Positions 40,601 to 52,235 of a DNA stretch of 64,000 nucleotides are shown piece by piece. The DNA comes from Xiphophorus maculatus. Its lineage: Eukaryota > Chordata > Actinopteri > Cyprinodontiformes > Poeciliidae. The position numbers and the translations under genes were made by a program. The DNA is taken from contig NC_036443.1 in NCBI RefSeq assembly GCF_002775205.1, positions 19,196,373 to 19,260,372 of the forward strand, read 5' to 3'. Position 1 is the first letter of the stretch, and each line of letters begins with the position of its first letter. Below the pieces are notes generated by a model that saw only the letters and a list, made by a program, of their open reading frames with translations, did not search any database and was not told the origin of the DNA.

Positions 40601-43600
40601 AGGGACAACTAACTTAACAGAAGCTGATGAATGTGGTCTTGTTTTAAGCTATTCCTTGCTACACAGTGTATCAACACAGAAAAGTAGGTTAAAGTCAACC
40701 AACAGTAGATCATTGTTTCAGGATCACACCCAGTGAATTCTCACATGCTCCTTTTCAGATAATAATGAGTGTACATGCAAATAAAACCAAACAGTCATCT
40801 ATCAGTAAAAAAGGATATCAGTTGGATAAGATTTTGCATTTATGTGCTGACTGGCAGGACATACTGTAAGAAATAAATTAATTTAATTTAAGAATAAAAA
40901 CATCGACACTATTAAAAAAACATCTTTATATTTTAAAATCCATGTCAAAAGAAACATGCAGTCCATTATCACCAACAACCTAAGACTTTAGTCTTTGATA
41001 GTTATTTTTATCCTCTTGGGAAATGTTAGATATTTCTCTACTAGCTCATATGTGCCTGTGTGGTCTAGTGCCAAAATTCATTTCTGACATGTTAGTACCA
41101 CATGAAGCAGTTCAGACTCTGAGAACATCAGGTAATTGCCTCCTGCTGGTGCCCAGAGTCAGAACGATACACAGCAAGGCTGTGTTTCAGTGTTATGCTC
41201 CTAAAATCTGGAATGAATCTTCCTGAAAAATTAGGCACCAGATACTGCCCAGAAAACATTCTGCATCATGTGCTATCTCAGTATAGAAATGTCCGTGTGG
41301 AAAACTAGACAAACACAAACAGTTGAACACTTTAAAATGTGTCTTCAGGAAGCTATGAACCATGACTGACTATCTCCAGCATCCAGCGTCAGAGTTTCTT
41401 GGAAACAACGCTATTGCCCCCGAATTAGGCGCTCTGGGAGGAAGGACATTTCAAAGCTTTAATGTCTCAACTTTTTCTGTTGACATGGAAGCCTGAATAT
41501 GATTAACTTAATTTGACAAAATGTTACAACTTGGGTTTATATCCTTTGCAATTACATAAAACTCAAAATAAATTGTAGTTTTAACTTTTTGTGGTTTTGG
41601 AATTGAGGCTGGACTTTGTTGTTACTTTCAAGCTTGATTTATAATCAGCTGCATGACTTCTTGATGCAAGCTTTTGAAATTAGCATAGCTACAGAATACG
41701 GAACACAAATACATTTCTGCTCTTCGCAGACACACAGACTGTACTTTTGTCTTACCAGACTGCAGGTTGCTTGAGGAGTCGTGCCCAATGCCTTTTATTA
41801 AGTTTCGGCTGGGTCCCACCATTACCCAGGGACTCAAGTGTAATTATAGGGCCTGCACACACACACGAACAGACAAAATTTCATACATTTCAATTACACA
41901 TAAAAAAGGTACATGATAAAAGTATAAAACTACAGCAGTGATGCTTCTGATGCAACTAAAGCTTCTCTTACCTTCTCCTTTAAGCAGGTATTTCCACATG
42001 CAGTAAGCCCAGAGGACTGACAGGAGACCAGACACATAAAAAACACTCTCCCAGCCATACAGGTCCAGCATGAGAGAACCAACACCTCCAATCACAAGAG
42101 TGCTTAAAAAAGAGACAGAAAGGGGACCAAGTCAAACAAAAACATCCTTGTAACTTGCTGTCCATGCACAGCATGACCAGAGCTGACACAGTCACAGGGT
42201 GTATACATCTGGGTGTGAATCTATCAGATAAGTTTCCTCAAACACCAAATGGCTCTTGACACATAACAACTTAGTTTACTCTTTTCAGGAAGGTGTTTTT
42301 CCAAGGAAATACTGATGGCTTTCCAGCCAATTTTCATTTAGTGCCAAATATTTGACTCACCCCAGGTAGGAGCCACTCCCCACAGTGCTCATGAGGAAGC
42401 CTCGCTCACTCTCAACCACCTTCTGTGAACACAGGCTTGCCAGGGAAGGGTAATGAACTCCTAAAGTCAATACACAGGCAAAACGAAATGGGAAGGAGGA
42501 TTCACTTTTAGAAAAACCACAAAAAACAACTTAGCTGAGACGAAAAGCTTGAGCTTAAAACTGCTTAAGGTGTCTATTACTACATTTGATTTCTATAACA
42601 TATTATAGCAATGTAGTGCTGTCAAATAATTAAATAAACTCCTAATTTTCTCTCTTTTCTCTTTCTCTTTTCACTGCAGAGTAAACGTGTTGCAGTTTAT
42701 TACTTCCACAATCAAGTATGTTGCTTTATGAGTATTCAATAAACATAACAGTCACTTCCCTTTAGCTGAAATCAGATATTTGCATACACTACATAAAATA
42801 ACACATCCATTTTTCTTCACGGTGTAACATTAAATTAAACTACATTTTTCCTGTTTTAGGATATTTAGAATTACTAAGTCTAGTAGTAATTCTAGTCTAG
42901 TACTAGACTAGACTAGAAAAAATCTTGTCAAGATACTACTGATCCTGCTAATAATCTAAAAGTTTCTTTTTAAGCAATAATAATCAATACTAAGTACATA
43001 AAACAGTAAACGTTTACTTTGATTTAACATCAGACAGCAGGAAAAAAGGTTATCTGCCTTCCTATACAGCATGGGAAAATATCTGGTTTAACTGTAGTAA
43101 AAAATACAAATAGGATGTGGATAAAGCACTTCTCACGAAGATCTGTATTTTTCTGCTGTGATTACACTTAAAATTGTCAAAGGGTTTCAAACTCATCAAG
43201 TCATGTCTGTGTTATTATGACAGAGACAAGTCCTCTTATGGTCTGGATCTTTAGCCACGCTGACTAATTCTGGAGCGATGAGTCATCTTGCGCTGTTTCA
43301 GTCTCACCTTGTAACAGGCCCATGAGGAAGCGGGCCAGCGTCATGGAGAAGATTGGCTGGGAGCAAAGGTGGGCGAGGATCGGAGTGAAAGCTGTCATGG
43401 ACCCCCAGGCTGCTGCTGACAGCAGGAGGACCTTCTCACCTCCAACACTAGAGAGACACAGAGAGAACGAGATAAAGACATATATATAGAAACAGTTGTT
43501 TATTTGTGATTTCAAACACTTGTAACTGGCATAACCTGTAACACTACAATTTTTGTTAGTGAATGTCCCTGAGACGGCATGTTCTTTAGGGACTGGCCTT

Positions 43601-46600
43601 TAAAAATATCTGTGACTGACCCAGAATTTTACATGTCTCCAAACCTGGCTTGTTCTATCTTGTAATACAAGTGTTATGTTTCAACAAAAAGATCATACTA
43701 AAAATATTAGTTTACTGACCTCTTAATACATTTTGGTAACAAGTAATTAGGACATAAGGGTTTTATGGTTCAAGAGTAAGCAAGGACGATTCATCATGTT
43801 GACATACATTGCTAAACTAGACTCTAACACTTTAAATATGTTATTTCAAATCAGTTCATGATGACAACACCCTTCAGTGTGGATGCTGCTTTGAGTGTAA
43901 AAATTGAAGTCAGAGGAAGAACAGAAATATAAATGGCTATTTAGCAGATAAATGTTTTCTACCACAAATTGAGATACTGTATGTCTGAATTTCCTTCAAG
44001 CTGTGCCAGAGAAAGAGAGTAAAATTTGAAAACACCTAATGAGAAGTTGAACAGAGTACAGTAAAATTGAGCTTTTAAGCTGTTTGTCAAGGAAAATGTT
44101 CAAAGTGAAACTGTTGTCAGCCCTTTTGAAATCTTTAAATTTAGGTAAGCGTTCACATTCTACAGTAAAGAAGCCGGCAAAATACATAGAAAAACAAAAT
44201 TCTCCAATAGCCTTACGAATAAAAATTGTACAAAAAAAGGGATTGGACTTGGAAGCAAAATATGACGAAATGACATAATACAAGACTGTCGCAACAGTGG
44301 ATCAATCATTAAAATATACACTGTAATTTTTGGATTCTTACATCTTACACATGCCATCTTTGGGTGCTCCTGTTTCATAATAACCCTGTTTGCAATTCCC
44401 TAATGTGATAATGTAGACAAAGAATCTAACTAATTCAGTGCATTATCTCCCAGGCTAAGTAAACACTGCTGCACTTGTTTTCATCACTGTTACAGAGTGG
44501 TTGGCCACAGTCTGCAATGTTTCACAATACTCCAAAGGCCAGCAGAAAGCGGAAAAGAGTCAAACGTTTTACCTCTAAAAACGTATAGACATAAGTAGAA
44601 TAATTTAAATATTTCTAAAGAAGATTAGAAGTCAGCCCTCTAGTTTATCCTGAGCAATGACTATATTTATGCTGCCACAGGCTCACTGGTTGCTGGAAAG
44701 GAAATCCTCACCACTCTTCTTCACTCTGCTATTTTCTCCTATGACTGTTTATGTTAGCCATTGTTCAATACTGTAAGGATAAATATTGCTTTCTCTGCAC
44801 AGAAAGGAAACCTGGCTCAATCCTTTATTGTTTAGCTGTGTATTCTTCCTAGACAGAGCCATTGCTGACAAAAAAACAACTGTCTTTCAGAATTATTCTA
44901 ACTGCCTCTATCACCATGCTTCTGTGTTTAGTTTTATCTAATCTCTAGACAGCCATTGCTGACATTAGCTATTTTTTCTGACTTTGTTTTTCTTTGGCGT
45001 ACTTCTTGCTTAATGATTCTTTCTTTTGCAGTGGCTTTTCCCGGGAAGAAGACATGGAGCGCTTCCATTAACTATGTTTACTGTCTCTAATTTACTGTCC
45101 TCCAGGAAGTAGTTCTTGCCCAGGGATTCTGTGTCTTATTTCTTTCTTTCCTGTACTCTAAACTCGCTGCAAGTAGCGGCAAATGTAGGCTCATACTTGC
45201 TCTGCCAGAGGTTTCTTAATTTCAAAAACGAAGTGGTATTTCCCCACTGTTAATTCAATTCTACTCAGTTTATTTACTTCACAACACATTATCTCAAAGC
45301 ACTTTTAAAAAGAAAGTTGACTCCGTCCTATCATACATGCATGTCAGCTGATAGTATTTATTAAACAATGTAGTAAAGTCCTGTTTATTATTCAAATAGG
45401 TTAAAACTATTTCGTATGTAAGAAAAACCCAGCAGAAATCCGTGCTACATAAAATAAACCAAAATAAATTGAAGGACATGCGCTTACCGGTCACTGACGT
45501 AACCGCCGAACACCTGGGTGAAGCAGTATCCCCAGAAGAAGCTGCCTAGCACCATGCCGGACTCTCTCTTGGTCCAATTGAACTTCTCCGCCATGCTAAC
45601 GGCACAGATGGGCATTGCCACACGGGCGCAGTAAAGGAGGCATGTTCCCAACAGCAGCACCACTGTCCATATCCTCGCCACTGGCCTGTGAAAAATGGAG
45701 AACGCAGACTAAATTGAATGGAGTCTAAAAGACTCGCAGGGAAATACTGAACTTAAAAAGAATTAGTAGGAGATGTGTTATCAGAGACAGGGAGTTTGTG
45801 AAGGCCCCTCTAGAGAACCAATAGGAGTTGAAGTGATTTAAAGAGAACTTGATCACACATCCTAAAAGTAGAGATGAAACAAACGTTCATCTCAGTAAAT
45901 CATTATATCATTGAGATGTTAGCCAAGCACTGCTGGAAAATGAAACCAGCATTTCCATAAAGCTTGTCAGCAGAGGGAAGCACAAAATGCTCTAAAATGT
46001 CTTTTCAGACAGTTTTGCTGACTTTCGTCCTGATAAAACAGTTTACCAACACTAGCAGATGAAATGGCTCCCTAAATTATAGCTGACTGTGGAAATTTCA
46101 CACTGGATCCAAACAACTTTGGTTTTATGCCTCTCGTTTCTTCCTCTGGGACTTTAATTTGTGAGCTGCCAAATTTGCTTTCCTCTAAGAAGAGGTTGGG
46201 CAACAGTTCAGTACTTTTTTGCTCTCCTAAGCACAGGTAGGATGCTTCTGACGTCACCTTTGGTTGAGGAGTGGCCTGGCACGATGAATGCAACAGCTGC
46301 AACCCAAGTCCTGAACAAGTTTGTGTGTGTTGCCTGTTGAACAACTGATTCCGGTTGAACTCTACCCCTTGTAAATCATCCAAAAACCATTGAATCAGAT
46401 CTGTTTCTTAATTCTGCCATTCCTGTTTTGGTGCCATCTGTTCCTGACATACTTTTTCCTTCCACTCAACTTTCTCATTATATGACTCCATATAGCATTC
46501 TCTTATTCAGTAATAACCTTTCATGCTTTACCCTCCTTTTGAAGGATCACATTGTCTGCTGAAAATAAATGAGAAATAAACACTTGAAATGAAACATCGT

Positions 46601-47017
46601 GAATAATGGATTTTTATAATGTCTAAGTTTCACTTAATGTGATTTGACAGCTGAAAAAATATATATCTTTTTTATTTTAATCTAAATATAAAAATACTAA
46701 CAAATTACAGAGACGGGCAAAGAAAAAAAATGGACTATGTTGTCTTTAAAGTATCGATACTGACTCGGATTAGAAGTGACTGCTCCCTCATGGGAACCCC
46801 AGCACCCTGCTGAGTTGCTACGTGGTGACGTCAAACCCTCATCACAGTTGAATAAATGTCTCTGCAAGTGTTTGAAACGTTACCTCGGCCAGTTGGAGTG
46901 CGCTTCAGGCCGCTTCTTGTGGCATCCAGGTGCTCCGATCTTGTCAGGCGGGACGTTCTCCTTGTGACAGACCAAATCTGGACTAGAGCTCTTGCCATGT
47001 TTTTGAATAACTGCCAT
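37639..47017 (-). CDS. slc17a9: SLC17A9, vesicular nucleotide transporter (VNUT)
   Basis: Major facilitator superfamily transporter of the SLC17 anion family. The family member loads ATP and other nucleotides into secretory and synaptic vesicles. Thirteen coding exons join in frame to 466 codons: 47017-46884, 45685-45488, 43447-43308, 42460-42361, 42102-41972, 41852-41756, 40522-40426, 40217-40130, 40059-40025, 39495-39380, 38492-38437, 38337-38308, 37817-37639 (stop TAA). All introns are GT-AG. Family hallmarks visible are LLLGTCLLYCARVAMPIC (TM1), FFWGYC, GGEKVLLLS, LARFLMGLLQG with Arg150 at the position of the essential TM4 arginine of the family, LLSWLPTFF and NVQDLAPSCAG. The start is the upstream ATG at 47017: it keeps frame with exon 2, whereas the ATG 18 bases further in does not. 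The human protein is 436 residues; the extra length is N-terminal. Residue 267 is Cys (codon split TG|T) where human has Trp. Exons of 30 and 35 nt are unusually small. Confidence 0.95.
37862..38062. mobile_element. Tc1-like terminal-repeat remnant in slc17a9 intron 12
   Basis: About 200 bp corresponding to one terminal region of the Tc1-like family ('caattatgcactactttgtg', then 'gacaaaatgtgggaagatcc' and 'catacttttcgaggctctgta'). No transposase part is present. Confidence 0.7.
41020..41360 (+). mobile_element. LINE (L2-like) reverse-transcriptase C-terminal fragment
   Basis: Within slc17a9 intron 6, on the opposite strand. The open stretch 41023-41226 contains LRTSGNCLLLVPRVRT followed by KAVFQCYAPKIWNESS, which fits the C-terminal pattern of L2/CR1-type ORF2 proteins (LRSS..LL.VPR.R ... 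A..APKLWN.LP). A TTTAAAATGTGTCTTCAGG stretch near 41332 continues the same region. The 5' part is absent, as usual for LINE insertions. Confidence 0.6.
42892..42911. repeat. Perfect 20-bp palindrome
   Basis: CTAGTCTAGTACTAGACTAG is its own reverse complement without a loop, in slc17a9 intron 3. It is surrounded by further CTAG-containing words (42883-42916), suggesting slippage or fold-back of a short CTAGA unit. Confidence 0.95.
44690..45260 (+). mobile_element. Candidate LINE 3' UTR-derived repeat in slc17a9 intron 2
   Basis: The sequence near 45205-45252 ('ctgccagaggtttcttaatt' through 'ggtatttccccactg') resembles the 3' part of a common teleost L2-like repeat ('gaggtttcttcctgttaaaa...tttccttcccactg'). 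Upstream boundaries are unclear. From 45250 on, a different common repeat with 'caacacattatctcaaagcac' may begin. Confidence 0.45.
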
Positions 47018-48356
47018 TCAACGCGAGGTGACGGCAGACTCTTGTCAAAGGCTCCTGCTGTTCACTTTCACCCTATTTTCGATCTGTCAGTGAGAAAAAA
47101 CCAACAACGTGTATAGGTGGAGGGAGAGGGTGGTAGTATTGACGCGGTCACATTCACAAGGTTTCGATGTTTGAGTCTATCACCAAGTCGCGGAACTAAA
47201 GCTAGAGGAGGGAGTGTGTTGCTCCTGATGCCCTGGGAGGAATAATCCACGTGTCACTTTTTCTCTTCAGCCTCCTCCTCCTGCTGCTCCAGCCTGTGAG
47301 GCTCGCAGCTCTCCGCGCGGTCGATGGGGTTAATCAGGAAGTGATTCAGATGTTAGGCTTTTTTTCTGCACAGCCAGTCCTTTCTTCTTCCGCTACAGTT
47401 TCATGTGATACCGTGCATAGACGCTTCAGCCTTCGGTGGCCTCTCTAAACGTGACGTTGCAGTAAAACAAAAACACTCCCCTTATACGCGCTGTGTTGTC
47501 CCGTCCACATCGCAGCAACGGGGCAGCTGATGAGGCGTTTTCGGGCTGCTGGGCTCCAAGATGCGCAGCGTAATACGTTCTTTTACTGCTCTCGGAAATA
47601 CATGGAGATTGTTTAGAAGATCTCGATTTTTTTTAGTTGGACTAAAAAAATAATATTGTAAGAGGTCTCCATATGAATAGATAATTAGTTTAATTCCAAA
47701 ATTAGATCTTTTGAGGATTTCATGTAGACCAACACAATGAAAAACCTAATTGTGAAATCGGAGGAAAACATTAAAATAGCTTTTAGTCTTTTCTCAAATA
47801 TTTTTTCTTCCCCCTGCACCATTTTGTGTTGTAAGAAAATTCAACAAATATTGTTGTGGAAACATCACAAAAGTCACGAGTCACCGAATGCAACTTAATT
47901 ATTTGCAAAACGATATTAAGTATAACTGAACTTTTGGAATGTAAGGCAAGAACAATGAGTAAAAAAAACAAAAACGTCCTACCTCATAAAAATAAGTTGA
48001 GGCATAAACACGCCATTCTGCTTTCTTTAAAACAGACCAGAGACTTTAACAGCTCAATTTGGCTTGTCGCGTTCAGGATCTTATGGACAAATTACAACTC
48101 ATGAGAGGTACAGTACTTGTTCTACTTAACGACTAGGAATTAAAAACTAAGTTCGAAAAAATCTCCCAAATCATAGTTTTACAGCTGAACAAAATATTAA
48201 CACCAAACTACTTAATGTGAAACTGATTATATTCAGATTAGATTCAATTATTTGCCTGAAATATTTTTCCTTTCTAAAGTGATCCATAAAAAATAATGAA
48301 GATTTGACATTTCCATGAACAGAAACACGTGACTTGCCGTGTAGGATAAATCAACT
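47018..48356. other. slc17a9 promoter side and intergenic DNA
   Basis: Upstream of the slc17a9 start, 47018-47560 is richer in CpG than the surroundings and has GC-box-like and CCTCCTCCTCC sequence around 47268-47285, fitting a CpG-island type promoter and 5' UTR. No TATA box is obvious. From 47600 to 48350 I see AT-rich DNA without features. Confidence 0.45.
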
Positions 48357-48362
48357 TTTATT
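48357..48362 (-). other. Candidate gid8 polyadenylation signal
   Basis: AATAAA on the minus strand, about 830 bases beyond the gid8 stop codon. It would give a 3' UTR of plausible length. A nearer AATAAA lies in the TTATTTAATTT stretch at about 49171-49180, so usage is undecided. Confidence 0.35.
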
Positions 48363-49189
48363 GCAAAATAATATAGCAGGGGAGAAAAAGCACATCAGAA
48401 TTTAGCCAAGTCGCTACAAATGTAAATCACTCATACGTAATAGTCTAATAGTGTCTCCATGTTTGCAAGTGTATTTACCCATTCACATCTTTAAACATCA
48501 TGTTACTCAAGCTTATAGTCACAGTATGCTGTAGATTCCAATACTCCAGTAATCTTATCAAATTATTACCATAACTTAAACCTTGAGGGTTTCATTTATG
48601 ATTGTGTGTCTATCACAATTTTTAATGTGTGTAAATAAAGCATTGTGATTCTTAAATTTAGCTTTCAGTCACAGTAACCTTAAACACCCCAAATAATGCA
48701 TACTGACTATTTTCACCACATGTAAGTATCAGATGAAATTCCACCGGTTGAAATGTATTTCCTGAAAGAAGGTTTTTATTTTAAGAATTGCACATTGAGC
48801 CAGCAGTTTTTCCTGATGAAACCCTGCATCCTTTGAGTGGGCACACACACACACAGACCATCAGCCTAATTTAGGCTTTATTTACAACCTCCTCTGCCAA
48901 CAACATTCCCTGCCAGCAGACAGAAAAACTAGAGTAAATAAAACATTTTAGCTTTACATAGACAGACATGTAAATTATAATACCAAATAAAGTAACTGGT
49001 TTGGTTGTTATAGAGTAAGAAGTAACCTTAAATTGCAATCAGTCCAGTTCAGAATTAACAAAGTATCAAAAGGCAACCCTTACAAAAAAAGAAAAGGTTG
49101 TACTCTAACTGATTCAGCTTCCTGGGTTATAAATAGATAAGGAATTGTGTCCGTTCTGTAACAACATGTCATTTATTTAATTTGAGTCT

Positions 49190-50688
<1,499 letters not shown>

Positions 50689-51032
50689 TATGATGATAAG
50701 ATCCTACAAGAGGGTAAGAAGGCCGTGTTAACAGCAAACAGGATGATCTCATATATTAATCACTTAGGATAACTGACGGCTAGCTATCTATTCCAGCAGA
50801 AATATGAAACCGGAAATTGAAAATAACAACTGTTACGGCCTTCGGTGAAAAACACAACACTGAAGCCTGGCTTCCATCAACACGGATCAAAACACAGAAC
50901 ATGTCGGTCTCCACATGCAGATATTTTTCTCTATGTAAGACCTAAACAAGTCGTATCGTGCTTAATTTGATCTATTTTCCGTATCTTACCACATACTTCC
51001 AATATAACGTACAAGTTATTCTTCACAATACC

Positions 51033-51185
51033 TGAAATGTTGTTGCTACTTCCCAACAGTAGCTAGCTAGCTAACGAAGGATGAGCCGCTTCTTCTTCTC
51101 TTAGAGTTTTTTTTTTGGCGGTTGGGAAAAACATTAGGTGTGCATTACTGCCACCAACTGGTATAGAGTGTGGACTGAAACGACG
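51033..51185 (-). promoter_or_regulatory. gid8 first exon and promoter, repeat-like upstream part
   Basis: The non-coding first exon ends at 51032 (ATTTCAG|GTATTG). Upstream, the minus strand reads CCAGTTGGTGGCAGTAATGC, then CCAACCGCC, an A-run and GAGAAGAAGAAG. This series is familiar from a dispersed repeat found near many teleost gene starts. If so, the gid8 5' end lies in or next to an exapted repeat. No TATA box was seen, and the start site is not determined. Confidence 0.4.
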
Positions 51186-51418
51186 CTAAGATATACCTTC
51201 AAACAGTTTTGTCAATCTGTGATAACTTCTCTTTAATACTTCAATTAAACTATTCTATTTTCATTTTAGAAGCAATATTGTTAATCAGCTGAACTCTTTC
51301 ATTTCTACATGTTTGATATTCAGAATATGTTGATCACCTACACCACAGTACTCATTTAACTGTATTAATTCAGGTAAATGAAACAAAATACAGGTAAACC
51401 TTGGATATATAGGTTTGT

Positions 51419-51422
<4 letters not shown>

Positions 51423-51507
<85 letters not shown>
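51423..51507. repeat. (AT)n microsatellite between gid8 and dnah12
   Basis: About 42 uninterrupted AT units between two divergent promoters, likely length-variable. Confidence 0.97.
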
Positions 51508-51510
<3 letters not shown>

Positions 51511-51882
51511 GCTGTGTTTTAAACAGTCCAATGATAATCATTGCCTGATACTGAATATTATAAATATTATATTAATGCTCTTAACTTTTCTAAGCGGTTG
51601 AATTAAATAAAAAAAAACCTCGCATTTATTGACATGTAGCCTACAATAACAGAAGCAACATGTTATGTAACCTATACCATAATTTCGTGTTGAAAAAAAT
51701 AGACATACAGTGGAAGTGTTATATTGAAATGTATTAATTTACTTATTGATATTTATTTATTTATAAATCTTTTTAAGTCTGTTTGCCAATATTGTAATTA
51801 TACTTTGAGATGTCTTTATAACTTTTCTTGAGCATTTTGGTCGGCAGTTGCCGAGTGCAGACCCCGCCCACTGCCCCCTCCC

Positions 51883-51903
51883 GTTTACTGTTGTCCTGGT
51901 AAC
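51883..51903 (+). promoter_or_regulatory. RFX X-box with adjacent forkhead core
   Basis: GTTGTCCTGGTAAC at 51890-51903 fits the RFX X-box, a 6-bp half site, two-base spacer and inverted half site (consensus GTTNCCATGGNAAC). GTTTAC at 51883-51888 is the complement of the forkhead core GTAAAC. RFX factors and FOXJ1 drive motile-cilium genes. The site lies about 115 bp upstream of the first dnah12 splice donor, in a stretch with GC-box-like CCCCGCCC (51862-51869). Confidence 0.8.
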
Positions 51904-52018
51904 GGCACCAACAACTTTTAGATTCCGACATTCATGTAGAGGAAACATTTGAAGACGGCGATATTAAACTATAAACTCACGTCCTTAAACGTATTGATAC
52001 TTCATCATAAGCCCAAAG
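51904..52018 (+). other. dnah12 non-coding first exon (approximate start)
   Basis: A donor AAAG|GTAAAC at 52018/52019 pairs with the acceptor TCTCCCCAG at 52219, giving a leader exon upstream of the coding start. The transcription start is not visible. The interval given is the maximum between X-box and donor. Confidence 0.55.
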
Positions 52019-52235
52019 GTAAACGTATTTGGTGCATTTTGTTATTCTGTGCAGATGTGTTTTTTTTTTTTTTTTTTGTTTGCTTTGTTTTTATAAATAC
52101 TGTTTGAATGTTCAGCGTCTATTATTAGTGCTGTAAGTCGGAGAGAGCTTAAACAAAAATTAAAGGTTAGCAAACCAGCAGCAAACTTAAAACGACCTTC
52201 AAATTTTCTTTCTCCCCAGGTGGCTATTGTCAGAA

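Noticed and set aside
46884..46999. Second ATG in slc17a9 exon 1 as start
   Set aside because: It is in another frame and does not join to exon 2, unlike the ATG at 47015-47017.
52227..52235. Earlier non-ATG start for dnah12
   Set aside because: The codon there is TTG; the ATG at 52236 has good context.
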